DNA from: Artemia franciscana
Lineage: Eukaryota; Arthropoda; Branchiopoda; Anostraca; Artemiidae
Length of the DNA stretch: 64,000 nt
Direction: 5' to 3'
Assembly (NCBI RefSeq): GCF_032884065.1
Contig: NW_027062618.1
Coordinates: 1,282,848-1,346,847, forward strand
This document shows, piece by piece, positions 1 through 9,074 of the stretch. Positions within the stretch are counted from its first letter, which is position 1. Each line of letters begins with the position of its first letter. The notes beneath the pieces are model-generated. The model did no database searches. It was not told the DNA's origin and saw only the letters and a list, made by a program, of their open reading frames with translations. The position numbers were made by a program, and so were the translations under genes.

Positions 1-190
1 GTCGTGATTTGTGTCCGGGTGTCCCAGTCTGTAATTTCTCTTTGAGGTTCCCGGTCGTCACTTATATTCCCTCTGTCTCGGTCGTCATTTGTGTCCCGGT
101 CTGTAATTTCTCTTTGAGTGTTTTTTCTTTTTAGTTTTTTTTTAGTTTTTTACCTTTTTTCTTTTTTCAGTTTTCTTTTTCTTCTTTATT
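1..190 (-). repeat. GACCGGGACAC minisatellite plus T-rich block (copy 1)
   Basis: On the minus strand this is an A-rich stretch (short CTAAAAA-type words) followed by degenerate repeats with the core GACCGGGACAC and linkers resembling CAAAGAGAAATTACAGAC. The same two-part structure occurs at about 5690-5975 and 13530-14133, so it is a dispersed unit, not a local expansion. It lies just downstream (minus strand) of the Helitron-like fragment at 240-521. No coding potential; open frames through it are low-complexity artefacts. Confidence 0.75.
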
Positions 191-239
191 TTTCAGCGAC
201 ACTATGAAGTACATATCGACGAACCTTTGTTTTTTTAAC

Positions 240-521
240 TTAAATCTGGTAGGCATTGATGACCTTATCCAAGTCAAAATCCCAAACCCAATCATCATCG
301 CTATCATTTTCAGTTTTGATATGTTTTGACTCTCGCTGTCCAGGTGGATTTTCATCTAACTGCGCGGTTTTGCGTTCTTTAGCCGCAAGCCTGTTTTCTT
401 GCTGTTCTTGTGATTCCTCGGAACGCTTTCTTTTCTTACTTTCTCTATCAGCAGCAAGTTTTTTGGCATAAACTCTTCGAGCAGCTTCCTCGGCTGTTGC
501 CATTGTAGGTTCTTCAGTCAT
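240..521 (-). CDS. Short K/R/E-rich ORF, Helitron-like N-terminal fragment
   Basis: This reading frame ends at 240. I prefer the start at about 521 (MTEEPTMATAEEAARR), which has an A at -3; an upstream ATG at 611 in the same frame would add about 30 residues encoded by promoter-like DNA. The product is about 93 aa, very charged, with the pattern ESQEQQENRLAAKERK. That pattern resembles the (E/D)xxEQREARLAxxRERKR repeats I associate with the N-terminus of arthropod Helitron proteins, and it ends in an acidic SDDDWVWDFD stretch. No Rep or helicase domain follows: the frame stops and the A-rich/minisatellite block takes over. Upstream DNA has TGACGTCA motifs and a TATTTAAG. The Helitron assignment is inference from composition and pattern; it could be an unrelated charged orphan ORF. 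Confidence 0.4.
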   Translation of the reverse strand: MTEEPTMATAEEAARRVYAKKLAADRESKKRKRSEESQEQQENRLAAKERKTAQLDENPPGQRESKHIKTENDSDDDWVWDFDLDKVINAYQI

Positions 522-559
522 TTTACAATTAAACATTTTTCCGTGAACAAATGTCTTAA

Positions 560-763
560 ATACCGTTAATGACGTCACCGTCAAAGCAAAAATGACGACA
601 ACTAATTTCATGACGTCAGTCAACACAGAAACATGACGTCACCTGATCCACAGACAGACAGACAACTTATTTTTATATATATAAGATTTCATGACGTCAG
701 TCAACACAGAAACATGACGTCACCTGATCCACAGACAGACAGACAACTTATTTTTATATAGAT

Positions 764-767
<4 letters not shown>
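560..767 (-). promoter_or_regulatory. TGACGTCA-rich upstream region with 81-bp tandem duplication
   Basis: The eight-base palindrome TGACGTCA (the CRE/ATF-CREB consensus) occurs around 570, 611 and 692. A segment beginning TTTCATGACGTCAG at 606 is repeated at 687, giving an 81-bp tandem duplication that includes a CAGACAGACAGACAACTT stretch. It lies upstream (minus strand) of the ORF at 240-521. Whether the sites bind a factor is unknown. Confidence 0.5.
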
Positions 768-844
<77 letters not shown>

Positions 845-857
845 TAGATAGATAGAT
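767..857. repeat. (AT)n / (GATA)n microsatellite
   Basis: An uninterrupted AT run of about 75 bases is flanked on both sides by GATA units (about 760 and 842-857). Confidence 0.95.
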
Positions 858-1244
858 ACAGACTGTACGCGATATTTATAGACAATTAATTTTACTTGTT
901 TAATATATTCTTTACGAGGAAAAAACTGTAATGTTTTGCGTAATTCATTTTCTCGTTTAATTATTTCTTGATCAATTTTATTATTGCTTATAAAAATAAG
1001 ATCCATGACAGTTTTTTCTTCCAAGACATTCACATTAATTATTATTTCTTTGTATTTATCATCTTCAAGATCTGTAGCATACAGAAAAATTTTTTGAAAG
1101 TTTTTTTGGAAAGTATATTTTGAAAGTTTTTTTTAGCATATGTTTATTTTTAAACGATTTTAATTTTTTCCCCATTTATATACTTTAATAGGTACTTTTC
1201 CATCTATTTACTTGGTAAAAATGTTTTCTAACTAAAATTCAAAT
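858..1244. other. AT-rich DNA, nothing recognised
   Basis: No gene, RNA or repeat structure that I can support. Confidence 0.5.
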
Positions 1245-1380
1245 ATGAAGCTTATAACTTTGAAACTTTTAGCTATGAAGCTTATAGTTTTTAAGTTTAT
1301 AGCTATGACGCTTCTATCTTTGAAGCTTATCAGTTGGAAGCTCATAGCTGAAATTCATGTATTATTGCTTATAGCTTCAG
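1245..1380. repeat. Degenerate GAAGCTTATAGCTAT minisatellite
   Basis: About seven imperfect copies of a 15-22 base word (variants of GAAGCTTATAGCTAT, TTGAAGCTTATCAG, GGAAGCTCATAGCT) run head to tail. Copies have diverged, so this looks old. Confidence 0.6.
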
Positions 1381-1699
1381 ATGTATATATATAAAACAAA
1401 GTTTTGATATAGATTCTACTGTACAATTGGAGATCTTTTTTTTAATCTAATGGTATAAAGCACATTGATTCATTTAATGGTCAATGACTCTTGGTTCGAT
1501 ATCTAAATTCGTATCCGCACCAAAATTGTAACAAATACAGCTAGTCAGGTATCCTTTTTGTATTGTAATGGTCCAAAAAACACTGATTTTCTATTACCAG
1601 GTTTCATATAAGTTTGGATCCCAGTATTACCATCCGGGGCACCAAGCCCCACTCTAGGGCCCCAAGTCTGGAACATAATTTTTTGAACTTGGATCGTTT

Positions 1700-1700
<1 letters not shown>
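1381..1700. other. Non-coding stretch, nothing recognised
   Basis: AT-rich with a short GC-richer patch near 1620-1670. No feature supported. Confidence 0.5.

Positions 1701-1795
<95 letters not shown>
1701..1795. repeat. (GT)5(GA)~42 microsatellite
   Basis: Five GT units (1701-1710) pass directly into about 85 bases of GA (1711-1795). It creates spurious RERERE or SLSLSL frames on both strands. Confidence 0.97.
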
Positions 1796-1798
<3 letters not shown>

Positions 1799-2349
1799 AT
1801 CAACCGCTCAGACACCCAGGCATACAGAGTAAGAAAAAAAAGAAGACAGACACAGATGCCTTTGCAACATGGTTATATTACTTCAGTGGTTGCAGCAACA
1901 GCTACAACCAAGTAAAGAGTGAACCAAATTCCCCAGTAACTGAGAATGAAAGAAAAGTCTCTTAAACAGGATTGTAAAATCCAAAAAGAGATTACTATTT
2001 GCAACTGGTCAGAAATTTTAGCCATTATCCCATTTAGACAAAATTGTAAAAATGATTATAAAAACAAATTTTAGAAATTTCAAAAAGAATCCAAAAGCTT
2101 TTGCAAACAACAGTAGATCGACATAAAAACTAACACTTCGAATCATCATGGTTCAAAGCCCTTGAACGGTGGGTTTCACACTTATCCGCCTTCCCTTCAC
2201 ACTTTTGAAAACCCGGTAAAACAAATAACCGCTAGCCGAGATGACATTAATGAATCTGCTTTGTTTGCTTTATTTGACTCTTTCTCTCAATTCTATCTTT
2301 GACTCTTTGACTCTTTCTCTCAATTCTTCTTTTTAAAACAGTAAAAACC
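1796..2349. other. Non-coding stretch, nothing recognised
   Basis: AT-rich sequence with a short imperfect TTGACTCTTTCTCTCAATTC duplication near 2275-2325. No supported gene. Confidence 0.5.
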
Positions 2350-3014
2350 TTTAGCGTAAAGAGCGGGGCGTTGATGAGGAAGCAGCCCCTTTCATATACG
2401 AAGTAATTTCTGTTCGTTTTAAGTTTTAATGTCGCTCCTTACTTTCAGTTAAAAAACTTCTTTTTTTTAATTTAATTTCTGAACGTTTTTGAATCAATGT
2501 ATGTTTTGATTTTGGCTCTCCGCAGAGGAATAATTAAAACGAAATTTGCATATTTTTTTTTTTTTTGGCAAAATGGCTTTCTCATAATTTTGATCGAATG
2601 ATTTTGAGAAAAAAAGAGCGGGGGAGGAAGCCTAGTTGCCCTCCGATTTTCGGTTAATTAAAAAGGCAACTAGAACTTTGAATTTTTTTACGAATCTTTT
2701 TATTAGTAAAAGATATACGTAACTTATAAATTAGCCTACGTAAAGAACTTTTGCATTCTCATGTTTTTATTACATATATGAGGGGGTTCGCCCCCTCGTC
2801 AGTACCTCGCTCTTTACACAAAAGCTTAAATTTTGTCCCAATTCATTAAGAATGACCCCTGAATCACAAAAGCCGCAGAATAAATAGTTGAAATTACTAA
2901 AAATACTTTAGAGTAAAGAGCGAGGTATTAGGAGGAGGTGAGCCCCTCATATGGGTAATAATTTCTGCTCGTTTGAAGTTTTAATGTTGCTTTTTACTTC
3001 CAGCTGAAAAAAAC
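2350..3014 (-). repeat. Dispersed foldback-repeat family, copy 1
   Basis: It starts with an arm (TTTAGCGTAAAGAGCG to CAGTTAAAAAACT, 2350-2460), continues through a middle module with AATTTGCATATTTT and GGCAACTAGAAC words, and ends with a second palindromic pair (about 2772-2830 against 2890-3014) around a loop containing AAGAATGACCCCTGAATC. The middle module and arms match the reverse complement of 8455-8925, so this copy is inverted relative to the copy at 7690-9074. No coding capacity; it looks like a non-autonomous foldback or MITE-like family. Confidence 0.7.
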
Positions 3015-3312
3015 GTTTTCATATTTATTTTTTCATTTTTTTTAAGTAATGCTAGTAAATCCTGCACTCCCTTCATGGAAATTTTCTTCCCCCTTGACAA
3101 ATTCCTATCTATCGTCTATCTAGATTATCGTCGCAAAAATGAATGTTTTGAATCTATCTCATAAAATACTTCAGTATGTTTTCTCTTAAGATTTCACATT
3201 TTCCATTTTGGGGTTATACACAATTTTTCACAACCTCGCCATACCTTTCATCATTGCTATTATTGTGTTCAATGAGTATATCTTTTGGTTAACTATTGAT
3301 GGTAGCCTACTA
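3015..3312. other. Non-coding stretch downstream of the ankyrin gene
   Basis: T-rich; presumably includes the 3' UTR of the minus-strand ankyrin gene. I see no clear AATAAA close to the stop on the minus strand. Confidence 0.4.
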
Positions 3313-5121
3313 CTAACGTTTGCTGGTGCTTTTTTTCATCAATTCATGTTGAAAAATCGTCTTTAAAGCACTTGCTCTCGAAGTCAAATACTCATATTTC
3401 TGTTCTAAATAAGAATTAGTACGACCGAAGCGCCCTCTTCTTGTTTTCAAACTTGTAAGCTCATCCCTATAAGTTAGGTAATTTTTCAAAGTTTTCGGAA
3501 TATCCAAAATATTATCGCACATTTGGAGTGCATTTTCATTTATTATGTCCCGGCAAATTGATTTCAACGTGTACGGATGAAAAACTGCGTTATTTTCTAA
3601 AAGATATTTACTTACGTCTGAGAGGTGAGAGAAAGACGCTACCATTAAAGGTGTCTCATTATTTGAGGTTAAAGAATTCAGGTCTGCACCCTTTGACACT
3701 AGTAGCTTACACATATCCAAGTGACCTTTCTTTACAGCTAGATGTAAAGGAGTTGAGCTACTAAAATCTAAAGCATCTATAGTAGCACCACTTGAAATCA
3801 ATAGCTGACAAATACCTAGATTTCCAGTCAAAACAGCTCTATGTAAAGGTGTTAGTTCCCAGACAGTTTTGGCATCTAATGAAGCCCCGTTTGAAATTAA
3901 TACCTGACAAATATGTAGATTTTCGTTCTCAACAGCTATATGTAAAGGCGTTTGCTTTTCAAAATTTATGGCTTCTTTTGCAGCACCCATGGAAACCAAT
4001 AGCTCACAAATACGTAGGTTTCCAGTCGCAACAGCGTTATGCAAAGGTGTTTCTCCATCATTATCTATAGCATCTATTGCAGCACCATTTGAAATCAATA
4101 GCTGACAAATATCTATATTTTCAATCGCAACAGCTTTATGTAAAGGTGTTTGTTTTGCAAAATTTATGGCATCTTTTGCAGCACCCTTGGAAATCAATAG
4201 CTTACAAATATGTAACGTATTTGTAACAACAGCCTTATGCAAAGGTGTTTCTCCAAGAAAACCTATAGCATTTATTGAAGCACCCTTTGAAATTAGTAGT
4301 TGACAAAGATTATAATTATCGTTGCTTATGGCTCTATATAACAGTTTAAGAAGATCTATAGCATCTATTGCAGCACCCTTTGAAATCAATAGCTGACAAA
4401 TATCTGAATTTCCAGAAAAAAATCTAGAGGTATATATTTTATCAAATATTTTTATAGCTATATCTATAGGTGTTTCTTTCTGATAATTTTTGGCATCTAC
4501 TCTAGCACCCTTTGAAACTAGTAGTTGACAAAGATCTAAATTGTTGGTGCTTACAGCTATATGTAAAGGTGTTTCTCCAAAAACATCTATAGCATCTATT
4601 GCAGCACCATTTGAAATCAATAGCTGACATACATCCATCTTATTAAAGTTTACTGCGTAATGTAGTGGCGTTTTATCTTGACAATCTTTGGCATTTATTG
4701 TCACACCCTTTGAAATCAATATCTGACAAACATATTTGTTTCCATTTTCAGCTGCACAGTGTAAAGGCGTACGATCTCTTGAACCTAGGGCATCAACGCT
4801 GGCACCACATAAAATTAGCTGTGAGCATATATCTGGTCTATTTTTTTCAGCGGCATAATGTAACGGGGTATGTCCACAACAACCCGTCATGTTTGGGTTT
4901 GCTCCATCGATTAAATGATATTTCAATTCACCGAGTTGATTTCTTGAAGCAGCCACATTTAAAAGCTCCTCATAAGGGGATTGATCACATTTTAAGCATT
5001 TAAGCCTCATAAAAAAATTTCTAGTCTTGGTAAGTTCAACATTTTTACCTTGGTCCACATCTTTAGGTGAACGTTTATTATGCGTTCTCTTTCTCTTCGT
5101 TCTTTTCGTTCTCTTCGGCAT
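3313..5121 (-). CDS. Intronless ankyrin-repeat protein with N-terminal basic NLS-like segment
   Basis: 602 aa from the ATG at 5121. The frame stays open to 5232, but I prefer 5121 because a TATA motif (TATAAAC, plus-strand 5164-5169) lies about 45 bp upstream and the context AACCATGC has A at -3. Residues 2-20 (MPKRTKRTKRKR and following) look like a nuclear localisation signal. Residues about 50-514 form about 14 ankyrin repeats with the usual xTPLHxAxxxxxxxICxLLISxGA frame. One repeat carries an insert of several residues and the next is degenerate, having lost TPLH. The last about 88 residues are charged and helical-looking with no motif I know. Ankyrin repeats bind other proteins; the partner here cannot be told. 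Repeats are very alike at DNA level, which suggests recent internal duplication. A single exon of this length among transposons could be a retrocopy or a lineage-expanded family member. Confidence 0.85.
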   Translation of the reverse strand: MPKRTKRTKRKRTHNKRSPKDVDQGKNVELTKTRNFFMRLKCLKCDQSPYEELLNVAASRNQLGELKYHLIDGANPNMTGCCGHTPLHYAAEKNRPDICSQLILCGASVDALGSRDRTPLHCAAENGNKYVCQILISKGVTINAKDCQDKTPLHYAVNFNKMDVCQLLISNGAAIDAIDVFGETPLHIAVSTNNLDLCQLLVSKGARVDAKNYQKETPIDIAIKIFDKIYTSRFFSGNSDICQLLISKGAAIDAIDLLKLLYRAISNDNYNLCQLLISKGASINAIGFLGETPLHKAVVTNTLHICKLLISKGAAKDAINFAKQTPLHKAVAIENIDICQLLISNGAAIDAIDNDGETPLHNAVATGNLRICELLVSMGAAKEAINFEKQTPLHIAVENENLHICQVLISNGASLDAKTVWELTPLHRAVLTGNLGICQLLISSGATIDALDFSSSTPLHLAVKKGHLDMCKLLVSKGADLNSLTSNNETPLMVASFSHLSDVSKYLLENNAVFHPYTLKSICRDIINENALQMCDNILDIPKTLKNYLTYRDELTSLKTRRGRFGRTNSYLEQKYEYLTSRASALKTIFQHELMKKSTSKR

Positions 5122-5159
5122 GGTTCTCTGTAACAAGTTGGGGTGACCTTGCTTGAGCG

Positions 5160-5203
5160 TCTGTTTATATTGGTATCTTACGTCATAACAAATGACGTCA
5201 TTT
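5160..5203 (-). promoter_or_regulatory. CRE-like and TATA promoter of the ankyrin gene
   Basis: On the minus strand, in order: TGACGTCA (plus-strand 5193-5200), a half site ATGACGTAA (about 5179-5187) and CCAATATAAAC with TATA at 5164-5169, then the ATG at 5121. The spacing fits a short-leader Pol II promoter and argues against the longer ORF starting at 5232. Confidence 0.5.
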
Positions 5204-5234
5204 TGGTAATCAAGAAGGATATTCAACGTCATAA

Positions 5235-5689
5235 TAGTTTTTTTAAGTTTTAGTGTGACATTTTTATTATTTTAACACATATGAAGTCTGTTTTAAGCTA
5301 TTTCATCTTGTAGATGAAGATGCATCTTCTGTCAAAACTATATTACACACAGAAAAAGCTTTTGGCTTCTTAGGTAGATATGGTAAAAGACGAGCCCCAA
5401 ATGAAACTGAAATCATCACTTAGTTTTAATATAACAACATATATTGTTGTATCCTACGATTACGACGTCATTCATGATACTGTTTATGAAAAAAAAAACA
5501 TAATACTGAATTTGGCAAAAAATTATTTTCATTTTAAACTAGCTGTATAAGACCCAAAGCCCCCCCACCCCCCATCGCGCGTAAGTCGTTTCTTGCCAAA
5601 TTAGTTACGCGCCATTGTAGTTGTGTCCTTGTGTACCACCTGTGAATATAGATAGATATATCTATATATATATATAAATAAGTTGTTTG
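5235..5689. other. Non-coding region upstream of the ankyrin gene
   Basis: AT-rich, with a C-run near 5564-5572 and a short TATA/GATA microsatellite (about 5649-5682) that leads into the A-rich block. A TACGACGTCATT word occurs near 5462. No gene seen. Confidence 0.5.
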
Positions 5690-5975
5690 TTAGGTAAAAA
5701 ACTAAAAAAGAAAAAAAAACTAAAAAAACTAAAAAAAGGTAAAAACTACCAAAAGAACTAATAAGAAAAAAATCTAAAAACTACTGAAAAAACTAAAAAA
5801 GAAAAAACCGAAAAATAAAGGAGAAAAAGAAAACTAAAAAATAAAAATAAAATAAAAAACTAAAAAAAGGTAAAAACTACAAAAAAAAACTAAAAAGAAA
5901 AAAAGAAAAAAAATTATTTCATCACATACCAGTTCAAAAATGAATGTATATACAGACCGGGACTTTTCTTTTCTA
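5690..5975 (+). repeat. A-rich block of the GACCGGGACAC family (copy 2)
   Basis: Long run of CTAAAAA, GGTAAAAACTAC and GGAGAAAAAGAAAAC words, the same as the A-rich parts at 1-190 (reverse complement) and 13530-13710. Here the minisatellite half has been lost apart from one ACAGACCGGGAC at about 5954-5965. Confidence 0.7.
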
Positions 5976-7689
5976 TATTAGTTTTCTTTCTTTATTCAAA
6001 CTGAAAACGTTTTGTATAGAGTAATGTTAGACATATTAAATTATCAGTGACGTCAATTGGGGGAGGTGGGGTTTACCTGCGTCCCTTAAATTTGAAAAAC
6101 ATGTTCCTAAAAATTTATCTTATTAAAATATCTTTTTACGGATATTTTCAACAAAATAAAAACAAAAAAAACTTATCCCCTCCCAGAGGGGTGCGCGCCT
6201 GCTCTCATATAGTGATGGATTTTGGGTTTGGACTGCTTGTTCAGGTTGGCGTTAGGATGAAAGTTTTTTTGTAATTGGTTTTTAATAGTTCAGTTATTTA
6301 TAAGTTTATAATTGTTAAGACTGTTTCTTTTTGCAAACAAGTTTGAAACAAAGTTCAGTTACTTTGTGTGGTCTCTATCAGATTTTACTGATGGCGCATA
6401 CTGCCTAAAAGTATTTAATTAAATTTAGATCTATCAAAGGAATCTGTCCGTATTACCACGAAAGCCAACTGGGAGGCAAAAATTTTCATTTCGTAACAAC
6501 AAAGAAAGGAAATATAAAATCCTAACTTCTTCAGGCTATCAAAATTGTATTTCAGGATTGTTCTGTAAAAATGAGGCGGAAAAATTTGAATCCTTAAACC
6601 ACTTTTACTGTAAAAAAAAAAATTTCGACCCTTTCTTTGACACAGAGGCGAAGAAATTGATATCTTTACTTTTTTGCCTTTCAAAAAATTTGGGTTTGCT
6701 TTTTTTGCAAAGCGAGGTGGTTTTTTAAAACATTTTTTGTTTTAGGAAATTTGTGTAATAGAAACTAAATATATGACTTTGACTTTTTTGACTTTTATTA
6801 ACATAATAAACAAACATTTAAGCTATTACAGATACAAATGTTAGGGAGGTATATGCTATGCTAGGGAAAAATTTAAATTTTGCTAACGCATAGAGCTTAA
6901 CTATATAAACATTCCTAAAGGCATTCTAAATTGACAATAATTAAAATAATAATAATAAGAAAAAGAAAGAAAAGACAATCACCTTCTCTCAAACACGCTC
7001 CCAGTAAAAACCACCATCAACATACAACTCTATCCACTCCAACTCCTTCAATCCGCTCCTTCCTCTAGGCCTCTAACCCACTCAACTCCCCCCCATCCCC
7101 CCAAAAAAAGAAAGACTAAAAAATGAAAAAGAATAATTCCCCAAGAAATACTCCTTTAACTTTTTTAAACTGTGGGAGGTGATCAGCCGCCCTTACACTC
7201 ACTGGAAGCGTATTCTATTCGGAAGTGCCAGGACACTTCAAAGTAAAACCAGATCTCACGCTGTCAATATCCACAACCAAGTTATTACATGTACTTGTAT
7301 CATGATCATGAATAGAACTTCTGAGACAGTAAAACCCATTAAAAGTTTCCGGGACCAAATTATGCACAAAATATCAAACAATTCGAGGTAACGAGCTGTA
7401 GTAAAGAGAGACCCAGACCCGGCTCAATAGTAACCGAAACTCTAAAAAACGGAATTTTGATATCAAAAGTTACATCAAAAGAATCGCATTTTAATGCTGA
7501 TTTTAAATATATAAGTTTCATCAAGTTTAGTCTTACTCATCAAAATTTACGAGTCTGAGAAAATTTGCCTTATTTTAGAAAATGGGGGGGGAAACACCCC
7601 CTAAAAGTCATAGAACCTTAACGAAAATCACACCATCAAATTCAACGCATCAGAGAACCCTACTGTAGAAGTTTCAAAGTCCTATCTAC
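5976..7689. other. Non-coding AT-rich DNA
   Basis: No supported gene. Small features: a palindromic CCCCTCCCAGAGGGG near 6178-6192, an AATAATAATAAG/AAAGAAAG low-complexity patch near 6945-6975 and a C-rich patch near 7080-7105. Open frames here are short and show no family signal. Confidence 0.5.
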
Positions 7690-8290
7690 AAAAAAGTGGA
7701 TATTCGTATTTTTTGCCAGAAGACCGATCACGGGTGCGTATTTATTTGTTTTTTGTTTTTGTTTTGTTTTTTCTCTTTTCCCCAGGGGTGATCGTATCGA
7801 CCCAGTGGTCCTAGAATGTTGCAAGAGGGCTCATTCTAACGGGAATGAAAAGTTCTAGTGCCCTTTTTAAGTGACCTTAAAATTGGAGGGCACTTAAGCC
7901 CCCTCCCGCGCACATTTTTCCCCCAAAGTCACCGGATCAAAATTTTGACATAGCGTTTCTGTTCAATATAGTCGAAAACAGTCGAAAACCTATTAAATAT
8001 GTTTTTGGGGAAGACTTAATCCCCCACAGTCCCAGGTGGCGGGGCTGCAAGTTACAAACTTTGAACATTGTTTAGATATAGTAATGGTTATTATGAAGTG
8101 TCCAGACGTTTTCAGAGGGGCTTTTCGCGTTAGGGTCGGAGTGGGTCGGGAGAGGGGTTAAGTGGGAGGATATTTCCATGGAGGAATTTGTCATGAGGGA
8201 AGATAATTTCCATGAAGGGGGCGCAGGATTTTCGAGCATTATTAAAAAAATACTATGAGAAAAAAAATTCACCTGGAAGTAATTAGTAGC
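7690..8290 (+). repeat. Dispersed repeat module, copy A
   Basis: A GC-richer module with recognisable words CCCAGGGGTGATCG, AAAGTCACCGGATCAAAATTTTGA, GACTTAATCCCCCACAG and TTCCATGAAGGGGGCGCAGG. The same module recurs at about 62360-62890, also followed by a foldback arm, so the two belong to one longer dispersed element. No intact ORF. Confidence 0.7.
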
Positions 8291-8511
8291 ATTAAAACTT
8301 AAAACGAAAATGAAATATTACGTATACAAGGGTGTTCGTCTCCTCCATAATACCTTGCTCTTTATGCTAAAGTACTTTTAGTAATTTCAAATATTTGTTC
8401 TACGGCCTTTGCGATTCAGGGGTCATTCTTAAGGATTTGGCATAAAATTCAAGCTTTAGTGTAAATAGCGAGGTATTAATGAGGGGGCAAACCCCCTCAT
8501 ATATGTGATAA
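8291..8511 (+). repeat. Foldback element (imperfect)
   Basis: Left arm 8291-8372 (ATTAAAACTTAAAACGA to CTTTATGCTAAAG) and a shorter right arm 8455-8511 (CTTTAGTGTAAATAGCG to CCCCCTCATATATG) flank a loop with GGTCATTCTTAAGG. It is the same palindrome family as 8813-9074. Confidence 0.65.
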
Positions 8512-8812
8512 AAATACACAAATATAGGAGTTTGTTACGTAAGTTTATTCGTAAGGTACGTATGTTTATTACTAACAAAAATGTTCGTAAAAAAATCTAG
8601 TTGCATTGCTAAGTAACCATAAATTGGAGGGCAGCTAGGCCTCCTCTCCCACCCCTTTTTTTTTATCAAAATCATCCAATTATATCTATGAGAAAGCCAT
8701 TTAGCAAAAAAAAAAATTAATATGCAAATTTCGTTTTAATTATTCAAGCGCGGTGAGACGAAATCAAAACATGCATTAATTCAAAAACGTTCAAAACTTA
8801 AATAAAAAAAAA
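8512..8812 (+). repeat. Middle module of the dispersed repeat family
   Basis: Matches the reverse complement of about 2465-2770 (shared words AATTGGAGGGCAGCTAGGC, AATATGCAAATTTCGTTTT and TTCAAAAACGTTCA in related form). It links two foldback elements. Confidence 0.65.
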
Positions 8813-9074
8813 AGTTTTTTTTAACTGCAAGTATGGAGCGACATTAAAACTTAAAACGAACAAAAATTATTCCATATTTGAAAGAGGTTGTCCCCTCCGC
8901 AACCCCTCGCTCTTTACGCTAAAGTTTTGTTTTGTTTTAAGAAGTAGATTTGTGACAGTCATACATTAGCGTAAAGAGCTAGGCGTTGCGGAGGGGACAA
9001 CCTCTTTAAAATATGGAGTAATTTTTGTTCGTTTTAAATTTTAATGTCGCTCCTTACTTACAGTTAAAAAAACT
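8813..9074. repeat. Near-perfect foldback element
   Basis: Arms of about 110 bp (8813-8923 and 8965-9074) are reverse complements with few mismatches. The outer ends are AGTTTTTTTTAACTG / CAGTTAAAAAAACT and the inner ends are CTCTTTACGCTAA / TTAGCGTAAAGAG, with a loop of about 41 bases. This is the best preserved copy of the palindrome seen at 2350, 2772, 8291, 11485 and 62901. Confidence 0.85.

Noticed and set aside
701-1033. Minus-strand ORF with long (YI)n stretch
   Set aside because: Translation of the AT/GATA microsatellite; no domain.
1545-1965. Overlapping ORFs on both strands rich in RERERE or SLSLSL
   Set aside because: They are the GA microsatellite read in different frames.
6047-6684. 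Two ORFs of 75 and 89 aa
   Set aside because: Low-complexity, AT-driven composition, no motif, no promoter or conservation visible in the window.
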